A DNA stretch of 64,000 nt from Rhizobium sp. Root1334 (GTDB taxonomy: Bacteria; Pseudomonadota; Alphaproteobacteria; Rhizobiales; Rhizobiaceae): assembly GCF_001426665.1 (NCBI RefSeq), contig NZ_LMEY01000031.1, positions 63,964 through 127,963 on the forward strand. Reading direction: 5' to 3'. Position numbers and translations under genes: made by a program. This document shows, in pieces, positions 25,175 to 35,347 of this stretch (within the stretch, counting starts at the first letter, position 1; every line of letters starts with the position of its first letter). A model generated the notes under the pieces. It was not told the DNA's origin and did not search any database. It saw nothing but the letters and a program-made list of their open reading frames with translations.

Positions 25175-28100
25175 TCAGAATTTGTAGCCCAGGCGTAGCG
25201 TACCGCCGTGGCTCGTGTAGGTGTCGGAAAACGAGCCCTGGTAACTCATGCGCAAACTAAGCCCGTCATCGCTCGTCAGATCGATGCCCGCAGTCAGCCG
25301 GCCCACCACATTGGCCAGCGGCACTGCGCTGTCGAAGGTGCCGATCCCGGCCGGTGCATTGGCCAGCCGCGCTGACGTATCCCAGCTATCGACGCTGCTG
25401 AAACTCACTCCCGCGGCGGCGAACGCCCGCATGGATGTCGTCTCGCTGACCTCCACCTGTGTGCCGACCTCAATGGCCGGAGTCGCGTGGAAACTCCATT
25501 GACCAGCGCCGTCGACCAGCAGATCAAGCGCGCCGGCTCCCGACTCGCGATAGCCGTCAGCATGAGAATAGATTAGGTCGAGATCCACCAATGGCCGCAC
25601 ATAGTACGAGCCCTGCGCAAAGGTGTAGGCCGCACGCACACGGGCGCTGACATTGTAGATATTCGGATCGCCCTCGGCCTGACCGGCGAAGCCCGGGATA
25701 CGGATCGCGCGGGTGTTGTCGTACCAGCCGTAACTGCCGGCGATGGCACCCGACAACAGCCAGGGGCCAGCCTGATGCTTGAGCGAGGCACCAGCATAGA
25801 CAATATCACCGTCAGCACTGACCCTGCCGTCGTCCCCGCGGATGGCGCTGCGGTCGTAGCCGCCGGCAAAACCGACGAACCAGTCCGGCGATACCTCGAC
25901 CTGGACCCCGGCTTGCATTGCATAAGTCTTGGTATTAAAGCCCGACACCCCGTCCATGGCCTTCTGATCGAGTGTCTGGGCGCCTGCCTGGCTCCATGCG
26001 CAGCTCGTCTCGGTCAGGAACAAGGTGCCGGGGGCAAACATCGGGCAGCTCAAAAGCAGGTCAAGGCGTTGCTGCGTTAACGCGATGCTGCCTGCGGCGG
26101 CCGCCCCCGAAATACCGGGCGATATATCGGAAAGGGCCGATCGGTAGCTGGCGGAAGTGTCGTCGGCGAGGGAGCCGAGCGTGCCAAATAGCGTGCCGAA
26201 GGAACCTCCGCCCATATCCCAGATCTCCTGCAGGTGATCGGCGACGTTGCTCTGGTCTTCGTTCAGCGTAAAGCCGGGTTCGGCGAAGTGTGCCGACTCC
26301 GCCGAAACCGACAGCTCGTTTCCTGCCTGGGTGATGGCGTAGTCGAAGAGTGCCGACTGGGCGCTCAGCGAATGGTCCAGGGTGCCTGCGACGGTGAGGA
26401 ACGGCAGACTGATGTCAGGCAGGACGCTGATGGCGTTCACCGCGAACTTGCCGTCCAGCGTCGCGTCACCCTCGATGGTCAGACGATCCATGCGGGAGCC
26501 GGCGAAGTCGGCGGTGAGCGCCAGTATGCCGCCTGTGTCCTGCGTGAGGTCGCCTGTGATCCTTGTGGCGTCGACGCCATCAGAGTGACCGATCATCAAC
26601 CGGCCGTGATTCATCACGTCAGCCTCGTAAATCTCCGCATCCGTCAACAGGCCCCCTGTCCCATTGACGATGGAGATGGCCATGTCTTGGCCGACGCGGC
26701 CCGCCTTCGGCATGGCGTCGCCGGTGGATATCTTGCCGGTCGGCGCGTCACCCTCCACGCTCACCTGGCTCACGCTGCCGCTGATCGTGCCGTAGTTGAA
26801 TGCAGTCAGGGTGCTGCCCGCTGGCGACGTTCTACCGGGGGTATATTTGACGGCGATCCCTGAAGCAGCCGAGACACTGCCTCCGGCATTGACAGTCAGC
26901 AGGTTGTCCTTGCCTCCCGAGACCAAAACGCCAGCGCCATTGTCGCCGGAGCCGCCGGTCACAGAACCATCAACGGTCACGTTTATCTTGCCGTTGTTGT
27001 TCGTCCCGGCATCGCTCTGTGCGAATATGCCGATCGAATCCTTGCCAGTCGCCTGGATACTCCTGCCGGCATCAAGGGACACCGTCACATCGCCGCTTTT
27101 GCCGGTCGACGAGAGATTGCCATTGGAGCCGATGAAGGCGCCGCTCGCGTTACCGCCGAAACCGCCGCCGCCGCCGATCGACTGCGCCAGGACGCCGAAG
27201 GCGTAGTCGCCAGTCGTGATGATATCACCGTCGATCATGACGGTGACGTCGTTGCCGTCACCGTTATTGCCGGGGCTCATTCCGTTGAAAGAGAGCGAAG
27301 CACCCGAGACGCTGCCGCCAATGCCGCCGCCGCCGCCGATCGACTGGGCCACAATGCCATGGGCGGCCAGGCCTCCCGTATGGATCGCGCTGTCGTTGGT
27401 CAGATCGACCATGACGACACCACCGTCTATTGTTCCACCGCCCGCGCCACCGACGACGAGCGAGCCGATGCTGTCGGCTTCACCGGCACCGCCGATGCCG
27501 CCACCACCGCCGATCGACTGCGCGACAATGCCATGGGCCCGGTCACCATAGGTGTCCACGCTGCCGCCGTAGTTCAGATCGATTTCGCCACCACTGCCGC
27601 CGACACCACCGCTACCGCCGACAACAAGATCGATGGCGTGGCTATCGTCGTCGCCGGCCGCGTTGCTGCTTCCGGCGCCGCCGACACCACCGCCCCCACC
27701 GATCGATTGGGCCAGGACGCCGATCGAATCGTCGCCCTTGGTCTGCAGCGAAAGCCAGCTTGCCGCAGCGACTGTAATTTTGCCGCCATCGCCGCCAGCG
27801 CCACCGCTACCGCCGATGCCGCCGCCGACCGTGATCCCGCCGACTGCCTGATCGGAGCCATCGCCACCCTGACCGCCGCCACCGCCGATCGACTGCAGCA
27901 GCACACCATGCGCGCTATAACCAGCGGTAGCGATACCAGCGGTGCCTTGGTCACTGTCGAAGGTGATCGTCACCGCGCCACCATTGCCGCCGCCGCCGCC
28001 GTGACCGCCGACGCCCACGTCAATGCTTGCGGTCGCCTTGCTGCCGGACATGCTGGAGGTGCCGGCTGTACCGCCGCCGCCGCCAATTGATTGCGCGACG

Positions 28101-31100
28101 ATGCCGTCAGCCCAGTCACCAGTGGTGGTGATGTGGCCTGCATGTGTCAGTGTAACCGTGTTGCCATGGGCGGCAGTACCGCCTGCTCCACCCACGCCAA
28201 CTGAGAAATTGTATTTGCTGTCTTCGTCATCGGGCTCGTCCGAATCGTCGGACGTGGCGGACGCCATCGAACCGCCGAGCCCGCCGCCACCGCCAATGGA
28301 CTGAGCCAGCACCCCGTCGGCATCGCCACCGAAAGTAGCGATATTGCCCGCTGTTTTGACGTTGATGACACCCCCGTCGCCGCCGCCACCACCGGTACGG
28401 CCGACGGAAACCGTGACGTTGGCGGAAATCTCACCGTCGGGTGCTTCCGGATCAGCCCCTTCCTCTTCGCCGCCGGGCAGGCTGGCGCTGCCCGACAGGC
28501 CGACACTGACGCCTTGCGATGTTCCGCCACCGCCGCCGATCGACTGGACGAGCAGGCCGCGGGCGCCGGAACCATTGGTCTGCACGTTGGTGCCATTCTC
28601 AAACTGCACGGTCGCGTCACCGCCGGCGCCGCCGCCACTGCCCGAGCCACCGACCCCGACATTTGCCGTGAGGTTGAAGCCGCTGCCGATCTGCTTGCTG
28701 TTGACGCTGCCAATGCCACCATTGCCGCCGCCGCCGCCGATCGACTGCACCACGACTGCATTGGCATAGTCGTCGGCAGTCGCCACCCAGGCGGTGTCGT
28801 TGAGATCGACCGTGGCAGTACCGCCGTCGCCGCCGCCGCTGCCTGAGCCACCGACCGAGACGCCGATATCGGCGCTGATCGTGTCCACCGTGCCGGCGGT
28901 CGCTGCCATCGATGACGCACTGCCGCCATTGCCGCCGCCGCCGCCGATCGATTGTGCCACAAGGCCATGCGACGACGCGCCTTTTGTGGAGATCCCGGTG
29001 TTGCCGTCCAGTGTCAGCGACACGTCGCCGCCGGTATGGGTCGATCCGCCGCTGCCGCCAACGGCCGTGGCCACGCTCATCGCCAGAGAGACGTCTTCGC
29101 CGGTCGGCACCGCCACGGTGAGTGCATCGGCAATCGAGGAACCGCCATTGCCGCCACCACCGCTGATAGACTGCGCCAGCACGCCGATCGCGTCAGTCAC
29201 GTCGCCGCCGTCCTGGCCGGTCTGGATGACACTATCGGTCAGGTGTACGGCCACTTCTTGACTGTAGCCGCCGGACCCACCGGTGCCGCCCACTGCCACA
29301 GATGCCGTGAAGCCTATATCGGCGGCATAGGAGCTGGCGGAACCGCCATTGCCACCGCCGCCGCCAATCGACTGCGCCACGATGCCCGCGGCGTGCGAGC
29401 CCTGGGTCGTCAGGTACAGGCCCTGGAAGGCGACATTCACAGTGTTTGCGTAGCCGCCGCCGCCGCCGCCACCACCGATCTGGAAGCTACCGAGCCCGGC
29501 ATCGCCGCCCGTGGCGTTGCCGCCATTGCCGCCGCCGCCGCCGATCGACTGCGCGAGAATGCCGACAGCGCCAGAACCTGCGGTCGCCACCGTCACGGCC
29601 TGCGGCGCTCCGGAGACTGTGGGGCAATCGCCGCCGGAATTTACATTGGTGACGCAGACCCATCCGCCGCTACCGCCGCCCGAGGCCGTGCCGCCGACGC
29701 CCAGTGCCGGAACACCCACCGACAGGTCGATCACATTGCCGCCGTTGCCGCCGCCTCCGCCGATCGATTGTGCCATGATCGCATGCGACATCTCCCCCTG
29801 CGTCGTGATCGAGCCGCCAGTCAGCAATACGTTTGCATGGCTGCCGGAGCCGCCAGCCTCGCCCGAGCCTCCGACGGTCGCGATGCCCTTCGCTCCGCCA
29901 CCCGAACCACCGCCGCCGCCGATCGACTGTGCCATGATGCCGATCGCCGCGTCGCCGGCCGTGCTGATGGCGCCCGAACTCTCGACCTCGGCAGTGCCGG
30001 CATAGTTGCCGCTGCCGCCGGAACCGCCGATCGACAGGATGCCGCCCGTCATACCGGCGGCACCGCCGCCGCCGCTGATCGATTGCGCGATGATGCCGTG
30101 CGCCGAATAGCCGGAGGTGGTGATCACGCCGGAATTCTGGACACTGGCCGTCTCGGCTTCCCCGCCGTCGCCACCATCACCGCCCAGCTCGAGCGTCAGC
30201 CCATCGGCGATCCCGCCGGTGCCGCCGCTGCCGCCGATCGACTGCACCAGAATGCCGTAGGAATGCTCGCCCGAGGTGTTGATCGTTCCGCCAGCATTGT
30301 TGATGGTCGCGATGTTACCATTGCCGCCGTTACCGCCATTGCCCGCACCACCACCGAGCACGTCGGTGAAGTCGCCGCCGGTGCCGCCCCCGCCGCCGAT
30401 CGAATGCAAGGTGACTGCAGCCGAAAAATCCCCAACTGTCGTGATCTGGGCGCCACTCGTCATATACGCGCCAACGGAACCGGCATCGCCACCGTAGCCG
30501 CCACCGCCGCTCGTGCCGACAACGGCCGTATCGTCGCCGCCGGTGCCGCCCTGACCGCCAATACTCCCGCCCAGCAGGCCGTAGGCCTGGTCGCCATCGG
30601 TCTTGATGGCGCCGTGGACGTTCATCTGAATCTCGCCGACGGCACCGCCGTTACCGCCCGAGCTGTCCTTCTCACCGTTTGCGCCGTCACCACCGCGCCC
30701 GCCCAAAGCCAGCGCGGCTATGCCGACAACATTGTCACCTTGGGTCGAAACCGTGGCGCCCGACTGGAGGGTCAGGGTCGAGTCGAAGGCGGAGCCGCTC
30801 CCACCGCGGCCTCCGGTCGTTGACTTCGTACCCTCGCCGCCGTCACCACCCTGACTGATCGCAACGATGCCGCCTGACAGTTCGTTCATGCCGACACCGG
30901 TGGCAACCACGGTTATATCGGAATATGTGCTGATATTGATCTGGTCACCGTCTGCGCCGTCGCCGCCATGGTCAGACGAGTCATGAGAATCCGTGCCGTC
31001 ACCGCCCTGGCTCAGCGCATAGATGCCGCGCACACTGCCCGCGTCGTTCGCGTAGATGCTGATCGCGCCGGTGGATCCGTTATCGGACGGACTGTTCACG

Positions 31101-32008
31101 ATATCGATGGAGCCGCCCGCGCCGCCCGCGCCGTTGTCGTCGCCGCCTGCTTGGCCGGTGGATTCGGCGGCAAGGCCCCAGACATAGTCCAGTCCGTTCA
31201 ATGGGTTGGTCTCGCTGCCGAGATTCACTTGTCCGGTATTGGTGATATTGATGGTACCGCCGCCGCCGCCGGCACCACCCGACTGGTCGCCCGCCGCGCC
31301 GCTATTCTGTTCGCCGCCGACACCGCCCTTGCTTACAGCAAAGATGCCGGCCATGCCTCTCGACGTGTTCGAGTTGAGAGATTCTACGGCCAGCGCCCCG
31401 TAGTTGGTGATCGTTATCGCGCCTCCAGCCCCTCCAGCCCCGCCGTTGGATTTGTAGTTGTCGTTATCCCAATCCCCGTCGCCGCCGAAGCTCGTCGCCG
31501 AAATCAAGCTGCCGATCGAGCCTGGATCTGTCGAGCTCGTCAGGGTTATGGAGCCGGAATTGGTGATCGTCACGGAACCGCCCGCGCCAGCGCTTCCCTC
31601 GTCGACGCCTGCGCCACCCATTGTATAGGTCATGATGACGCCGCCGACGGATTCCGACGGCACTGTGTAAGGCAGGCTTGCGCCGGCTGTATACGAGGCC
31701 TGGGTGTCGAGCGTTATGTTCGCCCCGGGCTCGCCGTCCTTTTTATCGTCTTCATCAGCACCGCTGTCGCCCCAACAGGCGGACCACGTGTATCCATAGT
31801 CGGCCTGGCCGATTGTCTGGGTCGCGGCCCCGGTGCAGCCCGCATACGCATTGCCGGCCACGGTTGCGCCGCCGAGACCCAAGGCCAGCACCATCAGCAG
31901 ACGCGATGTGTTTCGATCGGACAAGACTGCCGCCTGGTCGCTACGCCTGGATGAAGGGAGGGATGATGATCTGTGACGGATCTTTCCGGTGCGTACAACA
32001 TGCCTCAT
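25175..32008 (-). CDS. Giant autotransporter with glycine-rich passenger repeats
   Basis: About 2277 residues from ATG 32008 (GGGGGG about 6 bp upstream); the frame extends to 32158 but that part lacks a leader pattern. A long basic N-terminal leader ends in a hydrophobic stretch LLMVLALGLGGATVAGNAYA, a Sec signal. The passenger carries about 20 copies of a unit ending in (A/V)QSIGGGGGxGG, spaced about 50-80 residues, as expected of a long right-handed beta-helix. The last 280 or so residues form the outer-membrane autotransporter barrel and end in the terminal aromatic GYKF. No protease or lipase motif was seen, so an adhesin or surface-structure role is likeliest. It is divergent from a two-component system that may control it. 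Confidence 0.92.
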   Translation of the reverse strand: MRHVVRTGKIRHRSSSLPSSRRSDQAAVLSDRNTSRLLMVLALGLGGATVAGNAYAGCTGAATQTIGQADYGYTWSACWGDSGADEDDKKDGEPGANITLDTQASYTAGASLPYTVPSESVGGVIMTYTMGGAGVDEGSAGAGGSVTITNSGSITLTSSTDPGSIGSLISATSFGGDGDWDNDNYKSNGGAGGAGGAITITNYGALAVESLNSNTSRGMAGIFAVSKGGVGGEQNSGAAGDQSGGAGGGGGTINITNTGQVNLGSETNPLNGLDYVWGLAAESTGQAGGDDNGAGGAGGSIDIVNSPSDNGSTGAISIYANDAGSVRGIYALSQGGDGTDSHDSSDHGGDGADGDQINISTYSDITVVATGVGMNELSGGIVAISQGGDGGEGTKSTTGGRGGSGSAFDSTLTLQSGATVSTQGDNVVGIAALALGGRGGDGANGEKDSSGGNGGAVGEIQMNVHGAIKTDGDQAYGLLGGSIGGQGGTGGDDTAVVGTSGGGGYGGDAGSVGAYMTSGAQITTVGDFSAAVTLHSIGGGGGTGGDFTDVLGGGAGNGGNGGNGNIATINNAGGTINTSGEHSYGILVQSIGGSGGTGGIADGLTLELGGDGGDGGEAETASVQNSGVITTSGYSAHGIIAQSISGGGGAAGMTGGILSIGGSGGSGNYAGTAEVESSGAISTAGDAAIGIMAQSIGGGGGSGGGAKGIATVGGSGEAGGSGSHANVLLTGGSITTQGEMSHAIMAQSIGGGGGNGGNVIDLSVGVPALGVGGTASGGGSGGWVCVTNVNSGGDCPTVSGAPQAVTVATAGSGAVGILAQSIGGGGGNGGNATGGDAGLGSFQIGGGGGGGGYANTVNVAFQGLYLTTQGSHAAGIVAQSIGGGGGNGGSASSYAADIGFTASVAVGGTGGSGGYSQEVAVHLTDSVIQTGQDGGDVTDAIGVLAQSISGGGGNGGSSIADALTVAVPTGEDVSLAMSVATAVGGSGGSTHTGGDVSLTLDGNTGISTKGASSHGLVAQSIGGGGGNGGSASSMAATAGTVDTISADIGVSVGGSGSGGGDGGTATVDLNDTAWVATADDYANAVVVQSIGGGGGNGGIGSVNSKQIGSGFNLTANVGVGGSGSGGGAGGDATVQFENGTNVQTNGSGARGLLVQSIGGGGGTSQGVSVGLSGSASLPGGEEEGADPEAPDGEISANVTVSVGRTGGGGGDGGVINVKTAGNIATFGGDADGVLAQSIGGGGGLGGSMASATSDDSDEPDDEDSKYNFSVGVGGAGGTAAHGNTVTLTHAGHITTTGDWADGIVAQSIGGGGGTAGTSSMSGSKATASIDVGVGGHGGGGGNGGAVTITFDSDQGTAGIATAGYSAHGVLLQSIGGGGGQGGDGSDQAVGGITVGGGIGGSGGAGGDGGKITVAAASWLSLQTKGDDSIGVLAQSIGGGGGVGGAGSSNAAGDDDSHAIDLVVGGSGGVGGSGGEIDLNYGGSVDTYGDRAHGIVAQSIGGGGGIGGAGEADSIGSLVVGGAGGGTIDGGVVMVDLTNDSAIHTGGLAAHGIVAQSIGGGGGIGGSVSGASLSFNGMSPGNNGDGNDVTVMIDGDIITTGDYAFGVLAQSIGGGGGFGGNASGAFIGSNGNLSSTGKSGDVTVSLDAGRSIQATGKDSIGIFAQSDAGTNNNGKINVTVDGSVTGGSGDNGAGVLVSGGKDNLLTVNAGGSVSAASGIAVKYTPGRTSPAGSTLTAFNYGTISGSVSQVSVEGDAPTGKISTGDAMPKAGRVGQDMAISIVNGTGGLLTDAEIYEADVMNHGRLMIGHSDGVDATRITGDLTQDTGGILALTADFAGSRMDRLTIEGDATLDGKFAVNAISVLPDISLPFLTVAGTLDHSLSAQSALFDYAITQAGNELSVSAESAHFAEPGFTLNEDQSNVADHLQEIWDMGGGSFGTLFGTLGSLADDTSASYRSALSDISPGISGAAAAGSIALTQQRLDLLLSCPMFAPGTLFLTETSCAWSQAGAQTLDQKAMDGVSGFNTKTYAMQAGVQVEVSPDWFVGFAGGYDRSAIRGDDGRVSADGDIVYAGASLKHQAGPWLLSGAIAGSYGWYDNTRAIRIPGFAGQAEGDPNIYNVSARVRAAYTFAQGSYYVRPLVDLDLIYSHADGYRESGAGALDLLVDGAGQWSFHATPAIEVGTQVEVSETTSMRAFAAAGVSFSSVDSWDTSARLANAPAGIGTFDSAVPLANVVGRLTAGIDLTSDDGLSLRMSYQGSFSDTYTSHGGTLRLGYKF

Positions 32009-32164
32009 GCGATGAGCCCCCCAAAAGTGAAGCGAACGATAAGGCGACAAGGACAGAAGATTCAACCGAACAAAACGATTCAATTCTGACCAAATCCTGC
32101 ATGCGACGTTCGGTGTACGTTCCTTGGGATTTGCCGGTCGATGACAACCAAACATCATTCGATC

Positions 32165-32261
32165 AATTCAGCTGAATTCCTACAAATTCTTACATCACTT
32201 GATTATTCTTGCGTCCGAGCTCGTCTCCTGCCAGCTATATGTTGTTTTCTTACGTGACTTG
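32165..32261. promoter_or_regulatory. Candidate response-regulator sites between autotransporter and two-component genes
   Basis: The 286-bp divergent gap has a 14-bp palindrome AATTCAGCTGAATT (32165-32178). Partly overlapping it is a 10-bp direct repeat ATTCCTACAA / ATTCTTACAT (32176-32195). A second copy of the box, TTCTTACGTGACTTG (32247-32261), matches TTCTTACATCACTTG (32187-32201) at 13 of 15 positions, exactly 60 bp apart. Ten-bp direct repeats on one helix face are the usual OmpR-family site, and the neighbouring regulator is of that family. Binding itself is inferred. Confidence 0.55.
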
Positions 32262-32294
32262 CAGCAGCAGGAGCCACTGTAAAAATGCTCAAGA

Positions 32295-33743
32295 ATGCTT
32301 GATCTCAAGACAATCCTGGTCGTTAATCTGGCGACTGCCAGCCTGCAGGCGGTCGTCTGGATTTTTGTCTGGCTTGCCTGGCGGCATCTCTACGAACTCA
32401 AGCTTCTTGCAGCGGGGTTTACCGCAATTGCCATAGGGCTTCTCTTGATGATTTTGAGGGCCGAACAACCGGCAGCATGGTCCATCGTGCTGCACAACAC
32501 GGTTATCAAACTTGGTCTAGTCCTGCTCGCCGAAGGGCTGGCGCGCTTCCTGGGCCAACCCCGCCACACTTGGATCGGAATCTCGCTGCTGATTTTTCAG
32601 GTCGTGGTCTGGAGCATCGCCCTTGCCGTCGATCCGGGGAACCTTGCCCACCGCATCCACTCATCGACCCTTTTCACGATCATCATGATGTCCGTGATGT
32701 GCCTGGCGCTCCTGCGTGACCGGACACAACCCTGGCTTTTACGATGGTTTACGATTGTGGTACTGGGCGAATATATCGCAGCCAGTATAGTTCACAGCGC
32801 CATCGAGTATTGGAATCCGGCAGCGGCCCAAGACATCACGGTCCTCGACAATCGCAACGCGTGGTACCTGTTGCAGGGCGTTCTATTTCTGATCGCTCTG
32901 TTCGCCTGCCTCCTCTTCATGGTCAGTTCGCGACTATCAGCGGCCCTGCGCGAAAAGAACGACGCTTTGTCCCGGGAAGTGGTGGAACGCAGGAGCCTTG
33001 AAAAGCAATTGAGTACCAGCCTCGAAACCGAACGCGCCCTTCGTGAAGAACAGGCCGACTTCATGCGCATTGTCAGTCACGAGTTTCGGACGCCCCTGGC
33101 GGTCATCCGAAATGCCGCCGACATGATCGGCCTTGTCGGAGACCGATCGCGTGAAGCAACAATGGAACGGCTTTCCGGAATTGGTGAGGCGCTGGACCGG
33201 CTGTTCTCGCTGATTGATCGCTTCATGACGAACGACCGCGACAATGGCTTTCGACCGCAATCGATGCAGATCGGATCTCTCCTGGCCGATGTGCAGTTGC
33301 ATTTCGACATGACCGGGCGGGGTGAACGGTTGCATTTCAAGACGGGCGGCGAAGCAACTTCGATTTTCGTCGATCCCGATATGCTGGCAACCGTCGTCAT
33401 CAATCTCATCGACAACGCGCTCAAATATTCGCCCGAGACCCAGCCCATTCACATTGATACCCTGTCGGCACATGGCTCCGTCGTTATCCAGGTGTCTGAT
33501 CGCGGTATCGGCATACCGAAAGCTGAGTTGCACAAGATTGGCCGCCGCTTCTTCCGAGCCTCGAACGCCAAGGCCGGAAGCGGGACCGGGCTTGGTCTTT
33601 ACTCTTCCCGTAAGCTTCTGGCCTATCATGGCGGCGCATTGGAGTTGCACCCCCGTGAAGGAGGGGGAACGGCGGCTGTGGCGCGCGTGCCTGTGTTGAA
33701 CGGAGCGACAGAGCCCGCCCTGCAAGAGGAGTTGGTGACTTGA
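32295..33743 (+). CDS. Membrane sensor histidine kinase
   Basis: 482 residues. The first 210 hold about seven membrane segments with little periplasmic sequence, an uncommon membrane-embedded sensor resembling 7TM input modules. A coiled-coil linker follows (215-255). The phospho-acceptor is H262 in SHEFRTPL. The ATPase domain has an N-box (NLIDNALKYSP), G1 (DRGIGI) and G2 (GSGTGLGL). Its stop overlaps the response-regulator start. It probably senses a membrane-associated or hydrophobic cue. Confidence 0.92.
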   Translation: MLDLKTILVVNLATASLQAVVWIFVWLAWRHLYELKLLAAGFTAIAIGLLLMILRAEQPAAWSIVLHNTVIKLGLVLLAEGLARFLGQPRHTWIGISLLIFQVVVWSIALAVDPGNLAHRIHSSTLFTIIMMSVMCLALLRDRTQPWLLRWFTIVVLGEYIAASIVHSAIEYWNPAAAQDITVLDNRNAWYLLQGVLFLIALFACLLFMVSSRLSAALREKNDALSREVVERRSLEKQLSTSLETERALREEQADFMRIVSHEFRTPLAVIRNAADMIGLVGDRSREATMERLSGIGEALDRLFSLIDRFMTNDRDNGFRPQSMQIGSLLADVQLHFDMTGRGERLHFKTGGEATSIFVDPDMLATVVINLIDNALKYSPETQPIHIDTLSAHGSVVIQVSDRGIGIPKAELHKIGRRFFRASNAKAGSGTGLGLYSSRKLLAYHGGALELHPREGGGTAAVARVPVLNGATEPALQEELVT

Positions 33744-34435
33744 CCCGCATTTTGATCGTCGAGGACGAACAGCGGCTGCGCAAGGATCTGGTTGATTTCC
33801 TGGGATTGTGCGGTTTCACGGCCGAAGGGACTGCGACAGCAGACGGCTTGCGCCGGGCACTGGCAAATGATGAGCCACCTGACGTGATCATCCTCGATGT
33901 CGGGCTGCCTGATGGCAATGGGTTCGACCTGGCCAGCGAAATCCGCGGAACCTATCGTTGTGGAATCATCATGTTGACAGCTCTTGGCGACGGCGACGAC
34001 CGTATTCGAGGCTTTGAAAGCGGTGCTGACATTTATCTCGTCAAGCACAGTACCTTGCGGGAGATCGAAGCCGCGATCCGGAGCCTGCTTCGGCGAACAG
34101 GGGATCAGGCTGATTTTGCGGACAACACGGCAGGTAAATGGGCGCTGGACAGCAGAAACTGGACCCTCACGGCGCCGAACCAGCGTTCACTCAAGCTAAC
34201 GGCAACCGAGTTCGCGCTTGTCAGGACGCTTTGCAAACATGACGGTGGTGTTTGCGCGCGCAAGGAGCTGGCGGAAACCATTGCCCGCCCCAAAACCCAT
34301 TTCGACAACCGGCACCTGGATGCAGTCGTAAGCCGCCTTCGCCGCAAGATAGGCGAGCAGACCAACCTGGAAGTGCCAATCAAGGTGGTCTATGGCGTTG
34401 GTTATACCTTCACAGCCCCGGCAGTCTTGCAATGA
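33740..34435 (+). CDS. OmpR-family response regulator
   Basis: 231 residues, starting with TTG at 33740 that overlaps the kinase stop (TTGA). The receiver has the acidic pair E8/D9, phospho-acceptor D53 in ILDVGLP, T80 and K102. The usual KP after that lysine is KH here. The C-terminal winged helix (about 135-231) ends with GVGYTF, the OmpR/PhoB signature. It should be phosphorylated by the kinase just upstream and probably acts on the divergent autotransporter promoter. Confidence 0.92.
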   Translation: MTRILIVEDEQRLRKDLVDFLGLCGFTAEGTATADGLRRALANDEPPDVIILDVGLPDGNGFDLASEIRGTYRCGIIMLTALGDGDDRIRGFESGADIYLVKHSTLREIEAAIRSLLRRTGDQADFADNTAGKWALDSRNWTLTAPNQRSLKLTATEFALVRTLCKHDGGVCARKELAETIARPKTHFDNRHLDAVVSRLRRKIGEQTNLEVPIKVVYGVGYTFTAPAVLQ

Positions 34436-34528
34436 AGCTCCGGCGCGAGACCGGCGTGACACGAAGGCCGCCAAGCAGTTGCTCATCAGGCAATCCAGCG
34501 GAACTTTCACCATTTTGCCTGGTGGCTT

Positions 34529-34963
34529 CTACCTCGAAACGAATTTCCCCTCGTAGCGTGCGCGGAAGTTCCGGCGTTCGGAATCCTGCACAAAGCACAC
34601 GAAAATCAACTCAAGATCGGAATCGCTATCTACACGCCCGAGAATGCTCAGCGTAACAACGACCGCGCCAGGATAATTTGAGCCAAGCTGGATCGCCGCC
34701 GCGGTGATCTCATTAAGCGACGGCCCGCTCTGCTGGTCGTTGCATAAATATACAGTCCAAAACTGCGCCTTCTCCCAGATGCCACGCAACGCATCGACGA
34801 CTTCCTGTTTGAATTCTTCTGCGTCCATATCATTCGGCCGTGAGAAGGTATGGCCGCCGTGGACACTGAAGTAACCGTCGAATGCCGGAGTTCCCGATAG
34901 AGAAGTCTCTATTCTCTCGAACGCAGCATCTGCATCTATGAAGGTGCGAAAGAAGATGGCCAT
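34529..34963 (-). CDS. Hypothetical soluble protein (144 residues)
   Basis: Family not recognised. The gene has a strong ribosome site, TTTGGAGGGCC, just before ATG 34963. It is acidic, without signal peptide or membrane segment, and shows alternating hydrophobic strands (GAVVVTLSILGR, LELIFVCFVQD). It faces the response regulator tail to tail. No operon partner. Confidence 0.6.
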   Translation of the reverse strand: MAIFFRTFIDADAAFERIETSLSGTPAFDGYFSVHGGHTFSRPNDMDAEEFKQEVVDALRGIWEKAQFWTVYLCNDQQSGPSLNEITAAAIQLGSNYPGAVVVTLSILGRVDSDSDLELIFVCFVQDSERRNFRARYEGKFVSR

Positions 34964-35140
34964 TGGCCCTCCAAATTAGGCGTAATGTCAGGTCAACCTG
35001 ATTGTGATGGACGGCCATTGAGGGCGAATCTGGTTCGCAGGGTTCACGGCGAAGCTTGCCTGGACCTGAAGGAGACGTTCCTGATTGCCGGACGAACCGG
35101 GGTCATGCACGTTGTGGCGACCCTGCTCCTCTAAGAGGGA

Positions 35141-35314
35141 TCAGATCTGATCAACCTTTCCACGCCCGAATTTCGCCACCCAAAGCCGGACCCTTTGATG
35201 CGAGACCAAGACCCCACGGGCAGCCAGCAAGCCCTCGACCATTCGCAGGCAGAGAGGTAGGCTGAAATTGAGCCACACGGCGTTGGCAATGATTTCAACG
35301 AGAGAGCAATGGTG
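35141..35314 (-). pseudogene. IS6-family transposase remnant (N-terminal part)
   Basis: The minus frame reads EIIANAVWLNFSLPLCLRMV, EGLLAARGVLVSHQRVRLWV, then AKFGRGKVDQI and a stop. This is the N-terminal helix-turn-helix region of IS6-type transposases (xxIxxxVxLYxRFxLSLRxVEExLAxRGIxVSHETVRxWxxKFG). The DDE domain is absent. It sits just downstream of the TauE gene, in a 384-bp gap with no other gene. Confidence 0.78.
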
Positions 35315-35347
35315 CCACAGTGAACGGCAGGCTGGCGTGCCTTTCGA

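Noticed and set aside
26950-30620. Regularly spaced repeats that could suggest a CRISPR array
   Set aside because: The repeats encode the QSIGGGGG units of the autotransporter in one frame, with variable spacing; no cas genes are present.
28952-30823. A 623-codon plus-strand open frame across the autotransporter passenger
   Set aside because: It is the antisense of the glycine repeats; the repeat DNA lacks stops in several frames. No start signal, family resemblance or leader.
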